Assembly (NCBI RefSeq): GCF_030272615.1
Contig: NC_081412.1
Coordinates: 542,086,335 to 542,150,334, forward strand
DNA length: 64,000 nt
DNA from: Cryptomeria japonica
Taxonomy: Eukaryota; Streptophyta; Pinopsida; Cupressales; Cupressaceae
Reading direction: 5' to 3'
Position 1 is the first letter of the stretch, and each line of letters opens with the position of its first letter. Position numbers and translations under genes: made by a program. The notes beneath the pieces are model-generated. The model was not told the DNA's origin. It saw only the letters and a list, made by a program, of their open reading frames with translations, and did not search any database. Shown here one piece after another: positions 1 through 11,004 of this stretch.

Positions 1-633
1 ATACTTAGCCAAATTTCGGCCATCTCTATGCTTGGACAAACCTTGCTCATGGACGTGTCTTCAATTCTGAATTTGGCTTGAAACTCCATTTGATGATCCC
101 GCATTAGCTCTCATCTATGATCTGCAAAACCAAAAGGAAATTAAGTTAAGGTTCTATCTTTGAGTGTAAATTTTGAAGGTTCAATGGCAGCATGCTTTGA
201 TTTTGGTCCCTTTTACTCCAATTCCTCAACTCTTTTAGCCTTTAACAGGCTGCGAACACGTAGAAATTTTAGAAACCCTTGAAAACTTAATCTGATTTGA
301 AGGTTTGGGAGTGAAATTTGTCTTTGATTAATCTGAAACTGTCACCTTGAGGATTAGATGAAAACCCTTGTTTGTCCTCTCCTCAATGCTTTAGAAAATT
401 TTCAAACTATTCTTGAGGCTCCGAGAATGCTTTAGAAAACCTGGAATAATCTTTCTTCAAGTGTCTCGCTCTCCAAATTCAAACTGCTTGAATGAGAGAA
501 ATGAACGAATGATTCATTCTTAAAGAGTTCAAATTTTGCAATTAGAAACCTAGTCAGTCCTTCCAATTTCGAACTAGATTTGTTTATATTTTTCTTCTAT
601 TCATCGAACCTAGACATATCTTGTCTCTTTGTT
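1..633. other. Gene-free stretch, no feature recognised
   Basis: No frame of convincing coding quality is visible on either strand and no known transposon motif was recognised. The sequence is T-rich, with phrases such as AAAGTTTC and CCTTGA recurring loosely. It leads into the repeat arrays that follow and may belong to the same element, whose left end would lie outside the window. Confidence 0.5.
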
Positions 634-757
634 GAGTTTAGTCTCTTAAGAAAGTTTCTATTTTGATTTCAGTTGAACTCAGTCACTTGGGAAAGTTCTG
701 ATTTTGTTTCTAGTTTGAGTTTAGTTCCTTGAGAAAGTTTCTATTTTGATTTGAGTT
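634..757. repeat. Three tandem copies of a ~42-bp unit
   Basis: Three consecutive diverged units start at about 634, 675 and 717. Each carries GAGTTTAGT (or GAACTCAGT), then a variable CTTnnGAAAGTT and a TATTTTGATTT-like stretch. The spacing is 41-42 bp. No coding role is apparent. Confidence 0.75.
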
Positions 758-910
758 CATGAATCGAACTCCATTTTTCTTTCCTCTTCCAAATTTTGAA
801 ACTTTCTAAAACCTTCTTCTTTTCCCTAGCCCGAATTTTGAAACTTTCTTTCCTTCACCATGGTGGAGTTGGTAAAATAGTTTCCTTGCTTGCTAATCAG
901 ATTTTCAAGG

Positions 911-1826
911 CAGGGCGGACTTGGAAGAACTTCTTCTCCATCTACATGGCGGACTTCATCTCCTTAATTACCCTTTAGCAAATGTTTTTCTTCTTATAGG
1001 GGTGGACTTAATGAATTGTCTTCCATCTTAACTTGGAAGAACCTCTTCTCCATCTACATGGTGGACTTGGCAAGAGTCTTTCACTTCTCTTCAAAGCCTT
1101 CTACTATTGCTAGGCGGACTTTATCAAACCTTTGCACCTCTTACTTGAAATGTATTTCACATGTGGGCGAACTTCATGGAACTTGTGCACCATGGGCAAG
1201 CGAACTTTATGAAATGTCTTCCGTTTTGCAAACTAGTCCTAGGAGGGCTTGATCAATCCTTTGCACCTCTTTTATGGCAGACTTGGTGGGAGTTGTGCAC
1301 CATGTTCTCTTCTTCAAGGCAAACTTCGTAAGGCACATTCTCCATGGAGGGCGGACTTGAAGGAGTTCATTCTATGTGAACTTGAAATACATCCTTGCTA
1401 GGCGGACTTAGTTGACTTCATTCCCTCTTCATGCCATCTTCAAGGCGGACTTAGACATGCTTTTGCTTTTCTTTCTTGGCGGAGTTGCTCATATCCTTGC
1501 AATTTACAAGGTGGACTTGAGGGGAGTTGCGCACCTTTCACTAGCATGGCAGACTTCATAAAACTCGTGCACCTTTCACTAGCATGGCGAACTTCATCAA
1601 ACTCGTGCACCTTCTCCTTTGCGGGGTTCATCAAACTTGAGCACCATGAGGGCGGACTTAGTTCATTTTGTGCATTGATTCCAAGCAGACTTTACGACAA
1701 TTGGGCACCAAGGTGAGCAGACTTGATCAATTTTATACACCATGAGGGCAGACTTGAAGAGACCCTTGACCATATGAACCTCTTTGATGGGCGGACTTGG
1801 AGAGAGTTGATCTCCATGAGAACCAG
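911..1826. repeat. Degenerate array with core GGCGGACTTG
   Basis: About twenty copies of a short core (GGCGGACTT and variants GGTGGACTT, GGCGAACTT, GGCAGACTT) occur on the plus strand, for example near 914, 949, 1001, 1059, 1111, 1349, 1401, 1443, 1511, 1547, 1652 and 1790. They lie at irregular 30-60 bp intervals. Secondary words recur between cores: a CACCATG-like word, 'TTGCACC' and 'CTTCTCCATCTACATGG'. The spacing and flanks are too irregular for a satellite, and no single reading frame runs through the array. The layout resembles the short-core arrays in the retroelement leaders elsewhere in this window, so an untranslated retroelement region is likely, but no LTR or gag is visible here. 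Confidence 0.7.
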
Positions 1827-2400
1827 ATTCAAAATCTCCATAACTTATGCGTTTCAACTCGGATCTTCTTGAAATTTGAAAATTCATACTCCATTTATCC
1901 TCTAAATTCATCTGGATCCCTAAAATCTAGGAACTTAGCTTTTTCAGACAAAACTTGAATTTTGGGTGAAATTCAAGATCATTTTCAATGTGACTTGGAG
2001 CCAACAATGCAAACCCTAGATCCCCTTTCCAAAAATTGAAAAAGCAAGGTTCCCTAAAAAATAGGAAAAACTTTCTAAAAATAGCCATTTCGGGGATCGT
2101 GCTTAAAGTGCCAAAAACGAAACTTCCTAAAAAATAGGAAAAAACAAGAAAGCAAAACTTTCCAAAAATAGAAAGTTATCCAAATTGATCCAAATCAATT
2201 GCAATCTTCGTCCTTTGGGCTTTCTAGGCACATTGACGACGTCTAGACTCTGTTCTGACCATGGTTTGTATAGACTGACTTATGACTTCCAAAACTTGGA
2301 CCTTTCAAAACTGACAAAATGGTGCCGGGAAGGTTGCGAGGCTCTAACAAAAACCCTAGAAAGCAGGAAACAAGGAGGTTCCCCATTTGCAATGGGGTGA
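1827..2400. other. Non-coding stretch, possible retroelement end
   Basis: There is a direct repeat of CCTAAAAAATAGGAAAAA-like sequence near 2052 and 2128 (with a related TTCTAAAAATAG word) and a G-rich stretch near 2385 followed by TGTGTGAAAAGG at about 2401. The latter has the look of a polypurine-tract/LTR junction but has no partner in the window, so it is not called. No gene is seen. Confidence 0.35.
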
Positions 2401-5304
2401 TGTGTGAAAAGGTCACAACAATGCCAAACCAGTTTGGTACATTTTTCTTAGTACTCTTTTTTGATACATCTATTTTTGCTTGATTTAAGACCTAGTTTCC
2501 TCTATTGTCTAATTGGGAAAATGAGTGGATTGCTAACAATTCAAGCTTTCATCTGTTACTTATTCTGAAATATGTGAATAGTGATCCTGCTCAAATGTTA
2601 ACTATTCAAAAAGCTTAGAACCTATGGGATAGCTGATAGTTTGATTAGTATTTTAAATTTGCTTGTATGAAAATTTTATTGACTGAAGTCATCACTTTGT
2701 TGTGTATATTTGCAGATCCTAAAAACTCCTGACTATCGCAGCAGTAGACATGCATTGGAAGTATGTAAAGGTATTGATTGACCTAACAAATTGTAAATGT
2801 ACCTGTATTTAATCGTAAAATCATCTTATGTTGTGAATGATTTCAATACTGTATCATTTATATGGTGAATGCTTGATGCATACAGATTTGTCAGCACTAT
2901 AGCATATCAATTTTTCATTCATGTTCATTAATAAAAGGGTGAAGGCACATATACAGGAAAAGCAAAATGGTGAACAGTAAATAATGTTTGTTGTTCAGTA
3001 GACAACATAGAAATAGTTTTTGGCCCTTTTATTTCTGCATGTTTTAGAGCAAATTTTAAAATTTGAACCACGTGTTGAATGATTGTACAAGCCACTTTTC
3101 AAGGGATTTCTTTGTCTTTAATGACTTACATGGTGCTCCAAGGGCCTCCAACCTGAATTGCTTTCAAGACTTTAAAAACGATCTGTTGGTTATTATTCTC
3201 CTGGCCATAGCAACAACTACTTTCAAGAAATACAACCCCAAAGAAGGCTTATATCAATTCAATCAACAGCCTATTATTTGTACAATTGTATCAGATTAAC
3301 CATCTAAACAGAAAAAACCAGTTGTAATGGCCTCTTAATTGTCGACTGATTCTTTAGAAAGGGCATAAACTTAATTTTTTGCATTGAATGGATAATAAAT
3401 ATGTGAGTACAGATAGGAGTATGGTATGTGAGTCAAATATGGTAAATTATCAGAGTTTCCCTGGTAAATTATGTTTGGGCTAGTGCACGTGTGTAAACAG
3501 AATACCATAAAACACGGGAAATTCAAAACAGAAGTTTCCAAGCTGAAAAACCTTTAAGTACCAGCTCAATAATGAGTAGTGTCATGTGTCATTCTTTTTT
3601 ACTTACCAAGGTTAGTGAAATTGAAATCACTTTCTGTACTCATGCTTGTCTCATTTCTCATAAAGAATCCCTGAATTTTTCAGTTGTCTTACATCTTTAA
3701 TTTTCTCTGGCACCTGTTTCTGCTCAGTTAAAATAGAATTTGAATAAATGAAGATGAAAAATGTTAGATCAGCTCAATTATTTTATAGTGTCTGAAAATT
3801 CAATAAAGTTACTTACCTTTTGGTTAGCAGGATTTTGAATTTTTGATTTGGTCAATTCTTAAAATTATGTAATCATCTGGTGAGCTGAGCAGACTCTTCA
3901 ATATAAATTCAAATAACTGGTGGACATAATGAGGACTCCCACCTTAATCTGGCATCAAATTAGTTAATATTGAAAAAAGAAGATGTCCTGGTGTACTTTC
4001 ATACAACAAGAGTCTAATACTATATTCTACATAGTAACCTTATACTTAGGTAAGGCTAACTACTATTTACCCCAACTTTGACTGCTCTTCAAGGGTCCTC
4101 TCACAACCACCAGTCTTATGTCACTTTATTTTACCCTTTAACCTTTACTTGCACCAATCATGACATACAATTTTGACTTTCCCCTTTTTAATTTTTTCAT
4201 TCAACTTGTATCCCCGTGCACCCTGCTTTTCTGTTTTTCCTCACCCCAACATCAAGTTAACATGTTCTGTCCATCTCTTGAATTTTTTTTTTAATACCCT
4301 AACGATTCCCCTCCATGACCACCCTACCCTACTTACTTTCTCACCCCTGCAATTTCTGCTCCTTATTGACACCTCATTCTTTCCTGACACTTCTTTCTGT
4401 GACAATGAGTCACAGCTCATCCACTACCCAACACTATGTTTTTTGGTCCCAAATTTTTGTTTCTCCACAATTCTTTCTCACTTATTCTTTCCAAATAGCT
4501 TCATGTATGACGCAGATCATGTGGCACATCTGATATTTGAAAACCCCTTAAAGCCCTTGACAATGGCATTCAACCTTATATTCTACTTTTCTCTGTCAAG
4601 GAAATGTCACGAGCAAAGGAATTACTTAATGGATCAACAAAATGGAGGTAGAGGATGATGTCACTCAACACATTAGATCTGGATGCTATATGTTCAGGTA
4701 AGCAAGCTCAATATTTTTGTAAATTCACAAATCTCAAGATGCTCTTGGCAGATTTTATGCTTAAGTGTCAGGTTATGAGTTCTTAAACTTCTGGTCATTA
4801 CACGACATGACAGGTATTCTCTAGTCCCATCTATTGAATGCATTGACATTGTATCAAGAATAGTAATGCTAGAGGACAGATAGTTCAACATGGGTGTCTA
4901 AACGGCTTACACACCTCTCCATAAAAGCTTCCTTCTCCTTGTTTGCACCATGCCTCATCAAAATTGAGGCTTGCAAGCAGCATATCTTCCATTTGTTTAA
5001 ATCCTCATAGCAACCATTTGCAGGTTCATAACACAAAAACATTGTTGAGACATAAAATGGAGAAAAATTAAAAGATAGACTATTGTAGTGAGATGATGAG
5101 CAGTGGCTTACTGTCTATGAAAGGGTGTTTGGGTAATCTGTGATAGGCTGAAACTGAGGTGGATTTTAAGATAGATTTAATGTTTTTAAGAAATAAAATT
5201 TCAATTCAATCTTTGTGTCAATCCGGAGATGTAAATTTATGAAAGACATTGTGGTTATATGCACAAGCGCTGTAGGTAGTGAGGTGATTATGAATGAAAT
5301 GTAT
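2401..5304. other. Intron-like or intergenic sequence
   Basis: Low-copy-looking, T-rich plant sequence with many stop codons in all frames. The longest frame (4173-4658, plus, 161 codons) is Phe/Leu/Ser-rich with no recognisable domain. One short candidate exon is described separately at 2716-2770. The copia element begins at 5305. The stretch could be an intron of the gene suggested by the exons at 13297-15484; this is inference. Confidence 0.4.
2716..2770 (+). CDS. Candidate short exon of an unidentified host gene
   Basis: A stretch of 55 nt lies between a pyrimidine-rich acceptor (TATATTTGCAG, ending at 2715) and a donor-like GTATTG at 2771. Only one of its three frames is open; it gives a charged 18-residue peptide starting ILKTPDYRSS and ends one base into a codon. 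No homologue was recognised. This is splice-site pattern recognition only. It could equally be chance, or part of the gene whose better-supported candidate exons lie about 10.5 kb downstream beyond the copia insertion. Confidence 0.22.
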
Positions 5305-5668
5305 TGAATAAACAAAATATTTAAAATAAATAATTTAAGAGTGCAGCAAATAAAAAACACTTGAACATATTGTATGTCATCAGAACTCAAATTACTTAAC
5401 AGCTTGCTGCTTCTTCTTGCTTGTATAGTGGTAAAATTGTTGCTGTATTTATAGATTTCATACAAATCTCTCGAATATTCTAGAGTCGCTCATAAATGAT
5501 AAAAGCCTTTGAAGTGAAAAACCTAGAAACTAATAGAAGTTTCCATGTGCTGGAATGTTCTACAAATTAGAATATACAATAAATGAATATTATCTGCAGC
5601 ACTGCAGTTTTTTAGATACATTTCTAAAATAAGCATCATCTGTGACAAAATAAACGGTATCTCCAACA
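5305..5668 (-). repeat. 3' LTR of the copia element
   Basis: This 364-bp LTR starts TGAATAAAC and ends CTCCAACA on the plus strand, giving TG...CA ends. In element orientation it starts TGTTGGAGATACC directly after a purine tract, which is typical of plant copia. Its first ~90 bp match 12327-12413. The 5 bp before it are TGTAT; the other flank cannot be checked because the 5' LTR is truncated. Confidence 0.8.
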
Positions 5669-5681
5669 CCTCCCCAATGTT
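5669..5681 (-). other. Polypurine tract of the copia element
   Basis: The plus strand reads CCTCCCCAATG; in element orientation this is a purine-rich CATTGGGGAGG immediately before the LTR. This is the expected position and composition for the plus-strand primer of reverse transcription. Confidence 0.75.
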
Positions 5682-5704
5682 TATTTGTAGAGGATTATTA
5701 CAAC

Positions 5705-7290
5705 AATAATTATAGAGCAACTTCCTTGAGATGTAACAAGTCTCTAAGTTTGACAAATTTTGGTATCGATAATGCTTTGGTAAATATGTTAGCAATTTGA
5801 TCTGCTGTTCCACAAAACTGTAACTCTTCTGCTTGATTTTCAATCGAATCCTGAACAAAGTGATGATTTACTTCTATATGCTTGGATCTAGCATGATATA
5901 TAAGATTCTTTGCTAGCTTGATAATGCTTTGATTATCACAATATATAATTGTTGGACAATCTTGTGGATGTTGTATTTCTTCAAGTAGTCTTCTAAGCCA
6001 TAATGCTTCTTGAGATGCCTTTGATGAATCAACATATTCAGCTCTGTAGATGATAGTGACAGTGTTGATTGCTTCTTAATGCTCCAAGAAATTGGTCTTG
6101 ATCAATGTTGAAAGATATGTCTTGAAGTTGATTTTCTGTCATCAATGTCACCTGCATAATCAGAATATGTATACCCGACTAGAGTAGGCGCTTCTCCATA
6201 TTTGTATTCAATATCAAGCTGAAAGTATGTTTAATGTATTTTAATTTTCTTTAAGCTGCTTTCGATGTTAAATGTGCAGGTCTACAATGTACCTAAATAC
6301 AATGCCAATTGCATATGTAATATCGGGTCAAGTTATAGTGAGATACAAGAGGCTTCCAACAAGTTGTGTATACAATTTTCCATCCAACTTCTTTCAAGTG
6401 TAGTTATTACTCAATTTTAATCCTACCTCACGTGGTGTACTTGATGGTTTGCAAACAATCATATTAAATTTTCTCAAGACGTCAATATCATATTTGGTTT
6501 GAGAAAGCATACCCAAAAACTAGTGCATCAACCCCAGATCAGTTATTTCAAAAGATTGTTTGAGTTGATCCTTGGTGTTTTCAATCTGTTGTGTGAGATC
6601 TCCTATAATGATTAAATCATCCACAAATAGTACAATAATAACATTTCTAATGTCATTGTGCTTTACATACGCATGTGGACCAGCTTGCTTCTTTTATATC
6701 CTGATTCTATAAAGTACTTATTTATTTTGGGGTACCATGACCTTGGAGCTTGTTTAAGACCATATAGTGATTTTTTTAATCTACACACTAGATGTTCTTC
6801 ACCTATTTTAACAAATCTTGGTGGTTATTGCATTTAAATTTCTTCTTTTAAATTACCACATAGAAATGCACTTTGTACATCCATTTGAAAATCTTTCCAA
6901 CCAAATTTTGTAGCTAAAGCAACTATTGTACGAATGGAAGTCATTTTAGCATCTAAAGCAATGATTTTAGTATAGTCAATACCTTTTGTTTGTGAGAAGC
7001 TTCTAGCCATTGGTCTTGCCTCATATTTTTCAATAGCTCCATCTGATGTGAACTTTTGTTTTGTAGGTCCATTTGCAACCAACAACATTTTTACCTTTTG
7101 GAAGAGTTGTCAATTCCCAAGTTCCGTTTTTCATCAAAGAGTTGTACTCGTCTTGCAGAACTGCTTCCCATTTATCTTTTCCATTTGCTTCCTCATATGT
7201 ACTCGGAGTGTTAGCCTGCATCACCCTAGCCATAAGAGCATGGTTAGCAAAAACATTCAAAGCGCCTTCTTGGTAGATGTCTCAAATGCT
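5705..7290 (-). pseudogene. Copia reverse transcriptase and RNase H, broken
   Basis: In element orientation, 7260-6834 gives the N-terminal reverse transcriptase in two overlapping frames, with a WELTTLPKGKN-type motif, a QMDVQSAFLCGNL motif (copia QMDVKSAFLNG) and DYTKIIALDAK. Further on, GLKQAPRSW appears near 6720 and the catalytic LFVDDL near 6610-6630. RNase H shows DYAGDIDDRKSTS near 6150 and ends near 5710 with a TADQIANIFTKAL motif, where copia polyproteins usually carry an ADIFTKAL-type signature. The frame changes repeatedly and stops are frequent, so no active enzyme can be made. The product would copy element RNA into DNA in cytoplasmic particles. Confidence 0.88.
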
Positions 7291-7329
7291 TCTAGTCTTC
7301 CTTTTGTCTTCATCAGCACTTTCATGTGA

Positions 7330-8440
7330 TACTTCAACTTGCGTTCCTTCTCCTCCTGTAGAAAATGGCACACCTTGATTTGAATCATTAGCATAAGTGG
7401 AATTATCTCTTCTCCAATTGAGACTGGAAAGGAGGATAATGTAGGAGAATTATCACTTTAATATCTTCATCAAACCATACATTCCTTTTGATATGTATTT
7501 CCCTTGTTTTAGGATTATATAACCTATATCCTTTCGAGTCTTCACCATACTCAATCATTATGTACTTGTCACTCTTCCTATTCAGCTTGTTCCTTTTTTC
7601 ATTAGGAATGTGAGCATAGGTGTTACACCCAAAGACTCGATAATGAGACATTGTAGGCTTTCTAGCACTCCATGCCTCTTCTAGCATTTTTTTCATAACT
7701 GCTTTTGTAGGTGTTCTATTCAAAATATAAACTGCAGGTTGAATTGATTCAGCCCAAGATTTAGCTTCTATATTTCTAGAATGTAGCATGCATCTAGCCA
7801 TTTCTAATATAGTTCTATCCTTTCTTTTTGCAACTCCATTTTGTTGGGTAAGTAGGAAATAGTTGATTCCTTCTTTATACCATGTTGTTTACAAAATTCT
7901 AAGAAAGCTTCATTCATATACAATATCTCTATTTGTCCTCATTATCTTTGGAGATCTTCCACTTGGCTTTTCAGTCAAAACTTAGACTCTTTAAGCTTAC
8001 GAAACGTGTCACCCTTCTTTTGTATAAAATATACTTAAATTCTTTTGGTATAGACATCTATAAAAGTGAGAACATACTTTGATCCTACAAGTGATGGTGT
8101 TCTAGAAAGACCCATTATATCACTATGAACCAAGGTCCAAATTTAAAGGAGTTTTTGCTTTCCATGATTTTCCTTGTGGGAAACTCTCCACATCTTGCTT
8201 TACCATAGCACATCCTTCACATATTTTGTGTTTTGGTGAGATTTTTGGGAGCCCATTCACCATATGTTGTTTCTCCATAAGCTTGAAAATTTGATAGTTG
8301 ACATGCCCCATATGCTCATGCCATAATCTGGTCATATCATCATATTTGGCAATAGCTGACATGCTCATTTCCATATTTAGAAGTAAATTCTTGAAATGTT
8401 TATAATTTATTCTCCGTTTAACCAATTCCAATCACCTTTT
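7330..8440 (-). pseudogene. Copia GAG-pre-integrase and integrase, broken
   Basis: The frame at 8431-8123 gives the GAG-pre-integrase domain (RLWHEHMGHVNYQIFKLM, then CEGCAMVKQ), the zinc-binding part of copia integrase. The catalytic core follows, broken, at about 8130-7800: HSDIMGLSRTPSLVGSKY with the first Asp, a damaged middle motif, and a PNKMELQKERIELLEMAR stretch where functional copies read a Gln-Asn-Gly-x-x-Glu motif. The frame at 7801-7403 continues with the C-terminal part, which carries the VFGCNTYAHIP and GYRLYNPKTREI motifs typical of copia. Integrase would insert the cDNA into the genome. Confidence 0.87.
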
Positions 8441-8639
8441 AATTGTCATTCACATCCTTGATTAAAAATTTGTCATTGTAGAACTCAATGTTATACCCTT
8501 GATTTGCAATTTGAGTTGCAAAAAGAAGATTTGTTTTCAATTTAGGAACTAGCTTCACATTTTTAAACACACCATTATCAAATTAGGCATTTCATGTTGC
8601 TTTAACTTCTAGACCATTATTATTTCCTAAATATTTTTC

Positions 8640-8735
8640 TCTACAGTGTTTTCTTTTATTGATTCAAATTCTTCCTTATTGTGAGACATGGGTTGTGTAG
8701 CACTTGAATCGATAACGCGATCATCCTTATAAGAA
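8640..8735 (-). pseudogene. Copia protease active-site remnant
   Basis: On the minus strand a frame reads DDRVIDSSATQPMSHNKEEF, matching the copia aspartic protease signature (usually W-x-x-D-S-G-A-T/S-x-H-M). Position between the zinc knuckle and GAG-pre-integrase is as expected. The Gly of the D-S-G triad is replaced by Ser and the downstream sequence is full of stops. Confidence 0.65.
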
Positions 8736-8787
8736 TTATTTTCCTTAAGTGCAACACAAAGAGCATTACTTTTAGAATCATTTTTTT

Positions 8788-9240
8788 TTAAAACTTATTT
8801 GTCTTTCTTTCTATATCCTTAATCCTTTGCTTATAGCATTCATTTACTTTGTGACCCATCTTACAACAAAAATTACATTTCCATTTACTTTTATTATAAT
8901 CCTTGGATGGAGTGTATTTAACTTCATTCTTCCAATTCCTCTCTTGGCTGATTATCTTGTGTCTTTTGTCATATCGTTTCCCCTTCATTATGATTGCTTG
9001 AGACTAATCACTAAATGACTCCCTTTCCTTGACGTTTTTCTGCCTACACTAGCTTAGCACATAACTCTTCATATATATTTTTTTCAATTTATCAATAGTA
9101 TCTAGCCCTCTTATAAATGGATGATACAATCTTAGAAGACTTTGTAAGATTATTTGTACAAAATCTTTGATGTCCCTTTTTGGGATATTCTTGATTTTTG
9201 ACTTAAAAAATATATTAATTCAAATTGGTATTGGCTTTAT
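8788..9240 (-). pseudogene. Copia gag C-terminus with zinc knuckle
   Basis: The minus-strand frame 8988-8788 encodes a basic segment with one CCHC knuckle, C-x2-C-x4-H-x4-C (CNFCCKMGHKVNEC), which binds element RNA in gag. Upstream (9190-9050) broken frames resemble the helical gag region of copia (LLRLYHPFIRGLDTIDKLKK). The remaining gag appears lost or displaced by the DNA transposon inserted at 9340. Confidence 0.75.
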
Positions 9241-9600
9241 CAAAGATTAAGAATTTATGACAATATTTAAATCAATAAATCATAGCACAATTTACAAAAT
9301 CAATCGTATTGTGAATTCTTTGGAAATACAAATTTACCTACGTTACCCAAGGACGCATCCCCGACCTGAAAACCCTCGTCCCAGCCTCGGGGACGTTTCG
9401 GGGACTTGGGGACAGCCAGGGGACGTTTCCCCCCGTCTCCAAATTGGCATGAATTTTGAGGGGACGCTTGGCCTAGCTCTGGGGGACGTCCATACGTCCT
9501 AGGGATGGTTGGGGACGGCCAGACGTCCCCCACATCTAAGGCCATTGAAAATATTAAAAAAATAAAAAAAGTTTTTTTTTTTTTTTTTTTTTGAAATTTT

Positions 9601-9899
9601 CTAATATAGGCCCCCTTTTTTTTTGATCGGTAATTGGCCGAAGCCTGAATAGCTTTTGACTGGAGCTATGAACCAGTGGGGACACAGTAGGGGGCCCCAT
9701 CCCCATTACATGTCTTTGAATTATTATTATGTTTGATTAGATTGACCCCAAGACCTTCCCCATCCTATGGAAGGCCAAGAGTCACAACTTAGAATTCCAC
9801 TTTAGATGTCCCTATTGGGAATTGAACTCGGGTCTCCACAGCGAGAACCCAGTGTTTTAACCAGTTAAGCTCAACCCCTTGGACTAATATAGGCCCCTT
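9601..9899 (-). mobile_element. tRNA-derived SINE with target-site duplication
   Basis: Read on the minus strand from 9883, the element opens with a tRNA-like head. There is an A-box-like TGAGCTTAACTGG near 9878-9866 and a B-box-like GAGTTCAATTCC near 9830-9819 (consensus GGTTCGANTCC). It ends in an A-tail seen as T9 at 9616-9624 on the plus strand. It is flanked by CTAATATAGGCCCCCTT (9601-9617) and CTAATATAGGCCCCTT (9884-9899), a near-perfect ~16-bp duplication as expected for LINE-mobilised SINEs. The body is about 266 bp. Confidence 0.8.
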
Positions 9900-10189
9900 A
9901 TTAATTCAAATTGTTATTAAAAAAATTAAAAGATAACATTAATTAAATTTTAAATTTATTAATTTAATTCATAATTTTATATCAAATGTTTAAAATTAAT
10001 TCATATTATAAATTTATAAATAGAAAAATATTAAATTGACAAATTGTTAAACATTTAAAAATTTAAAATTAATAAATAATAATTTATAAATTATAAATAA
10101 GAAATCAAAATTGAAAATAATAAAATATTAATAATTTAATGCACAAGTTTTAAAAAATAAAATTAAAAACTTAAAAGTTAAAACAAAGG

Positions 10190-10330
10190 TGTAAGTTATA
10201 TATAAAATTAAACTTGAAACTTAATATTTATATGATTATATCATATACGATATAATCATATATGATATACATCGTATACGATATATATCATATATGATTT
10301 TATCGTATATGATATATATCATATCATATA
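10190..10330. repeat. AT-rich palindromic low-complexity tract
   Basis: The tract is an irregular repetition of ATATCATATACGATATA-like words, almost all self-complementary, built on CATATACGATATA and TATATGATATAC alternations. It lies in the interior of the DNA transposon and could form cruciforms. No protein signal. Confidence 0.7.
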
Positions 10331-11004
10331 ACAATAACTAAAGAGCAAAAATTAAAACAGTGCCAAACTGGTGATTTTGCAGCCTGATGGGAGAAGAAGA
10401 AAGTCTGAAATACGGCAGAGGTTTTGGGGCATTTGCAGGGTTTTGACAGCCGGTTTAGGGAGGGAGGGATTGACTGGTAGCTGCAGGGCAGATTTGAAAT
10501 ACTTTGTTTACTAAGTACTATTTTGATTTTTATATAGTAATTGACAATGAAACTATATGGCAGCAGTGTAGCCTTTGGGCATTTTGACATTTTGTATGTT
10601 ATTTCTTTAATATCTATTATGATATGCATATTGATAATGTGAATGAATTGAAATTCTGATATATGAATGCATAATTGCATATTGTCTATTGAGTATTATT
10701 TATTAACAATGTTGTATGTTTAGAATTTACATTCTAAAATGTTTTCAACTTTTCATAGTATCATACACATGCTATATCCATGTTTTCATATGAATATAAT
10801 GTATATATGCATGCTTTATAGTTTATCCATGTTTTTATATGAACATTTAGAATTTTCTGATATATTTTAAATATTCTCTATATTTTATATAGCCGTCCCC
10901 TTTGCCGTCCCCCGCCGTCCCCAAATTTGGCAAAAAAATTTGTCGTCCCGGAAACGCGTCCCACCGTCCCCTGCCGTCCTCGTCCCGGAAACTCGGGGTA
11001 ACGT

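Larger units (their letters stand above)
9340..11004. mobile_element. Non-autonomous DNA transposon, hAT-like
   Basis: The ends are inverted: ACGTTACCC at 9340-9348 and GGGTAACGT at 10996-11004. Each is followed inward by a GC-rich subterminal region in which GGGGACG (left, 9390-9530) and its complement CGTCCCC (right, 10890-10990) recur many times. Short terminal repeats plus inverted, multi-copy subterminal motifs are characteristic of hAT-type elements. The interior is extremely AT-rich, has no transposase frame and hosts a SINE. I could not find a convincing 8-bp target duplication, so the exact ends are uncertain. It interrupts the gag/leader part of the copia element. Confidence 0.5.

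Noticed and set aside
911-1826. CRISPR-like array
   Set aside because: The cores are short, degenerate and irregularly spaced, and the setting is clearly a plant nuclear genome.
2385-2420. Retroelement LTR start at TGTGTGAAAAGG
   Set aside because: Plausible purine tract and TG start, but no matching LTR partner or coding region is visible in the window.
4173-4658. 161-codon plus-strand frame
   Set aside because: Phe/Leu/Ser/Thr-rich composition from C/T-rich DNA, no domain, no conserved partner in the window.
9300-9545. 81-codon frames on both strands over the GC-rich transposon end
   Set aside because: Open only because of GC-rich subterminal repeats; no domain.
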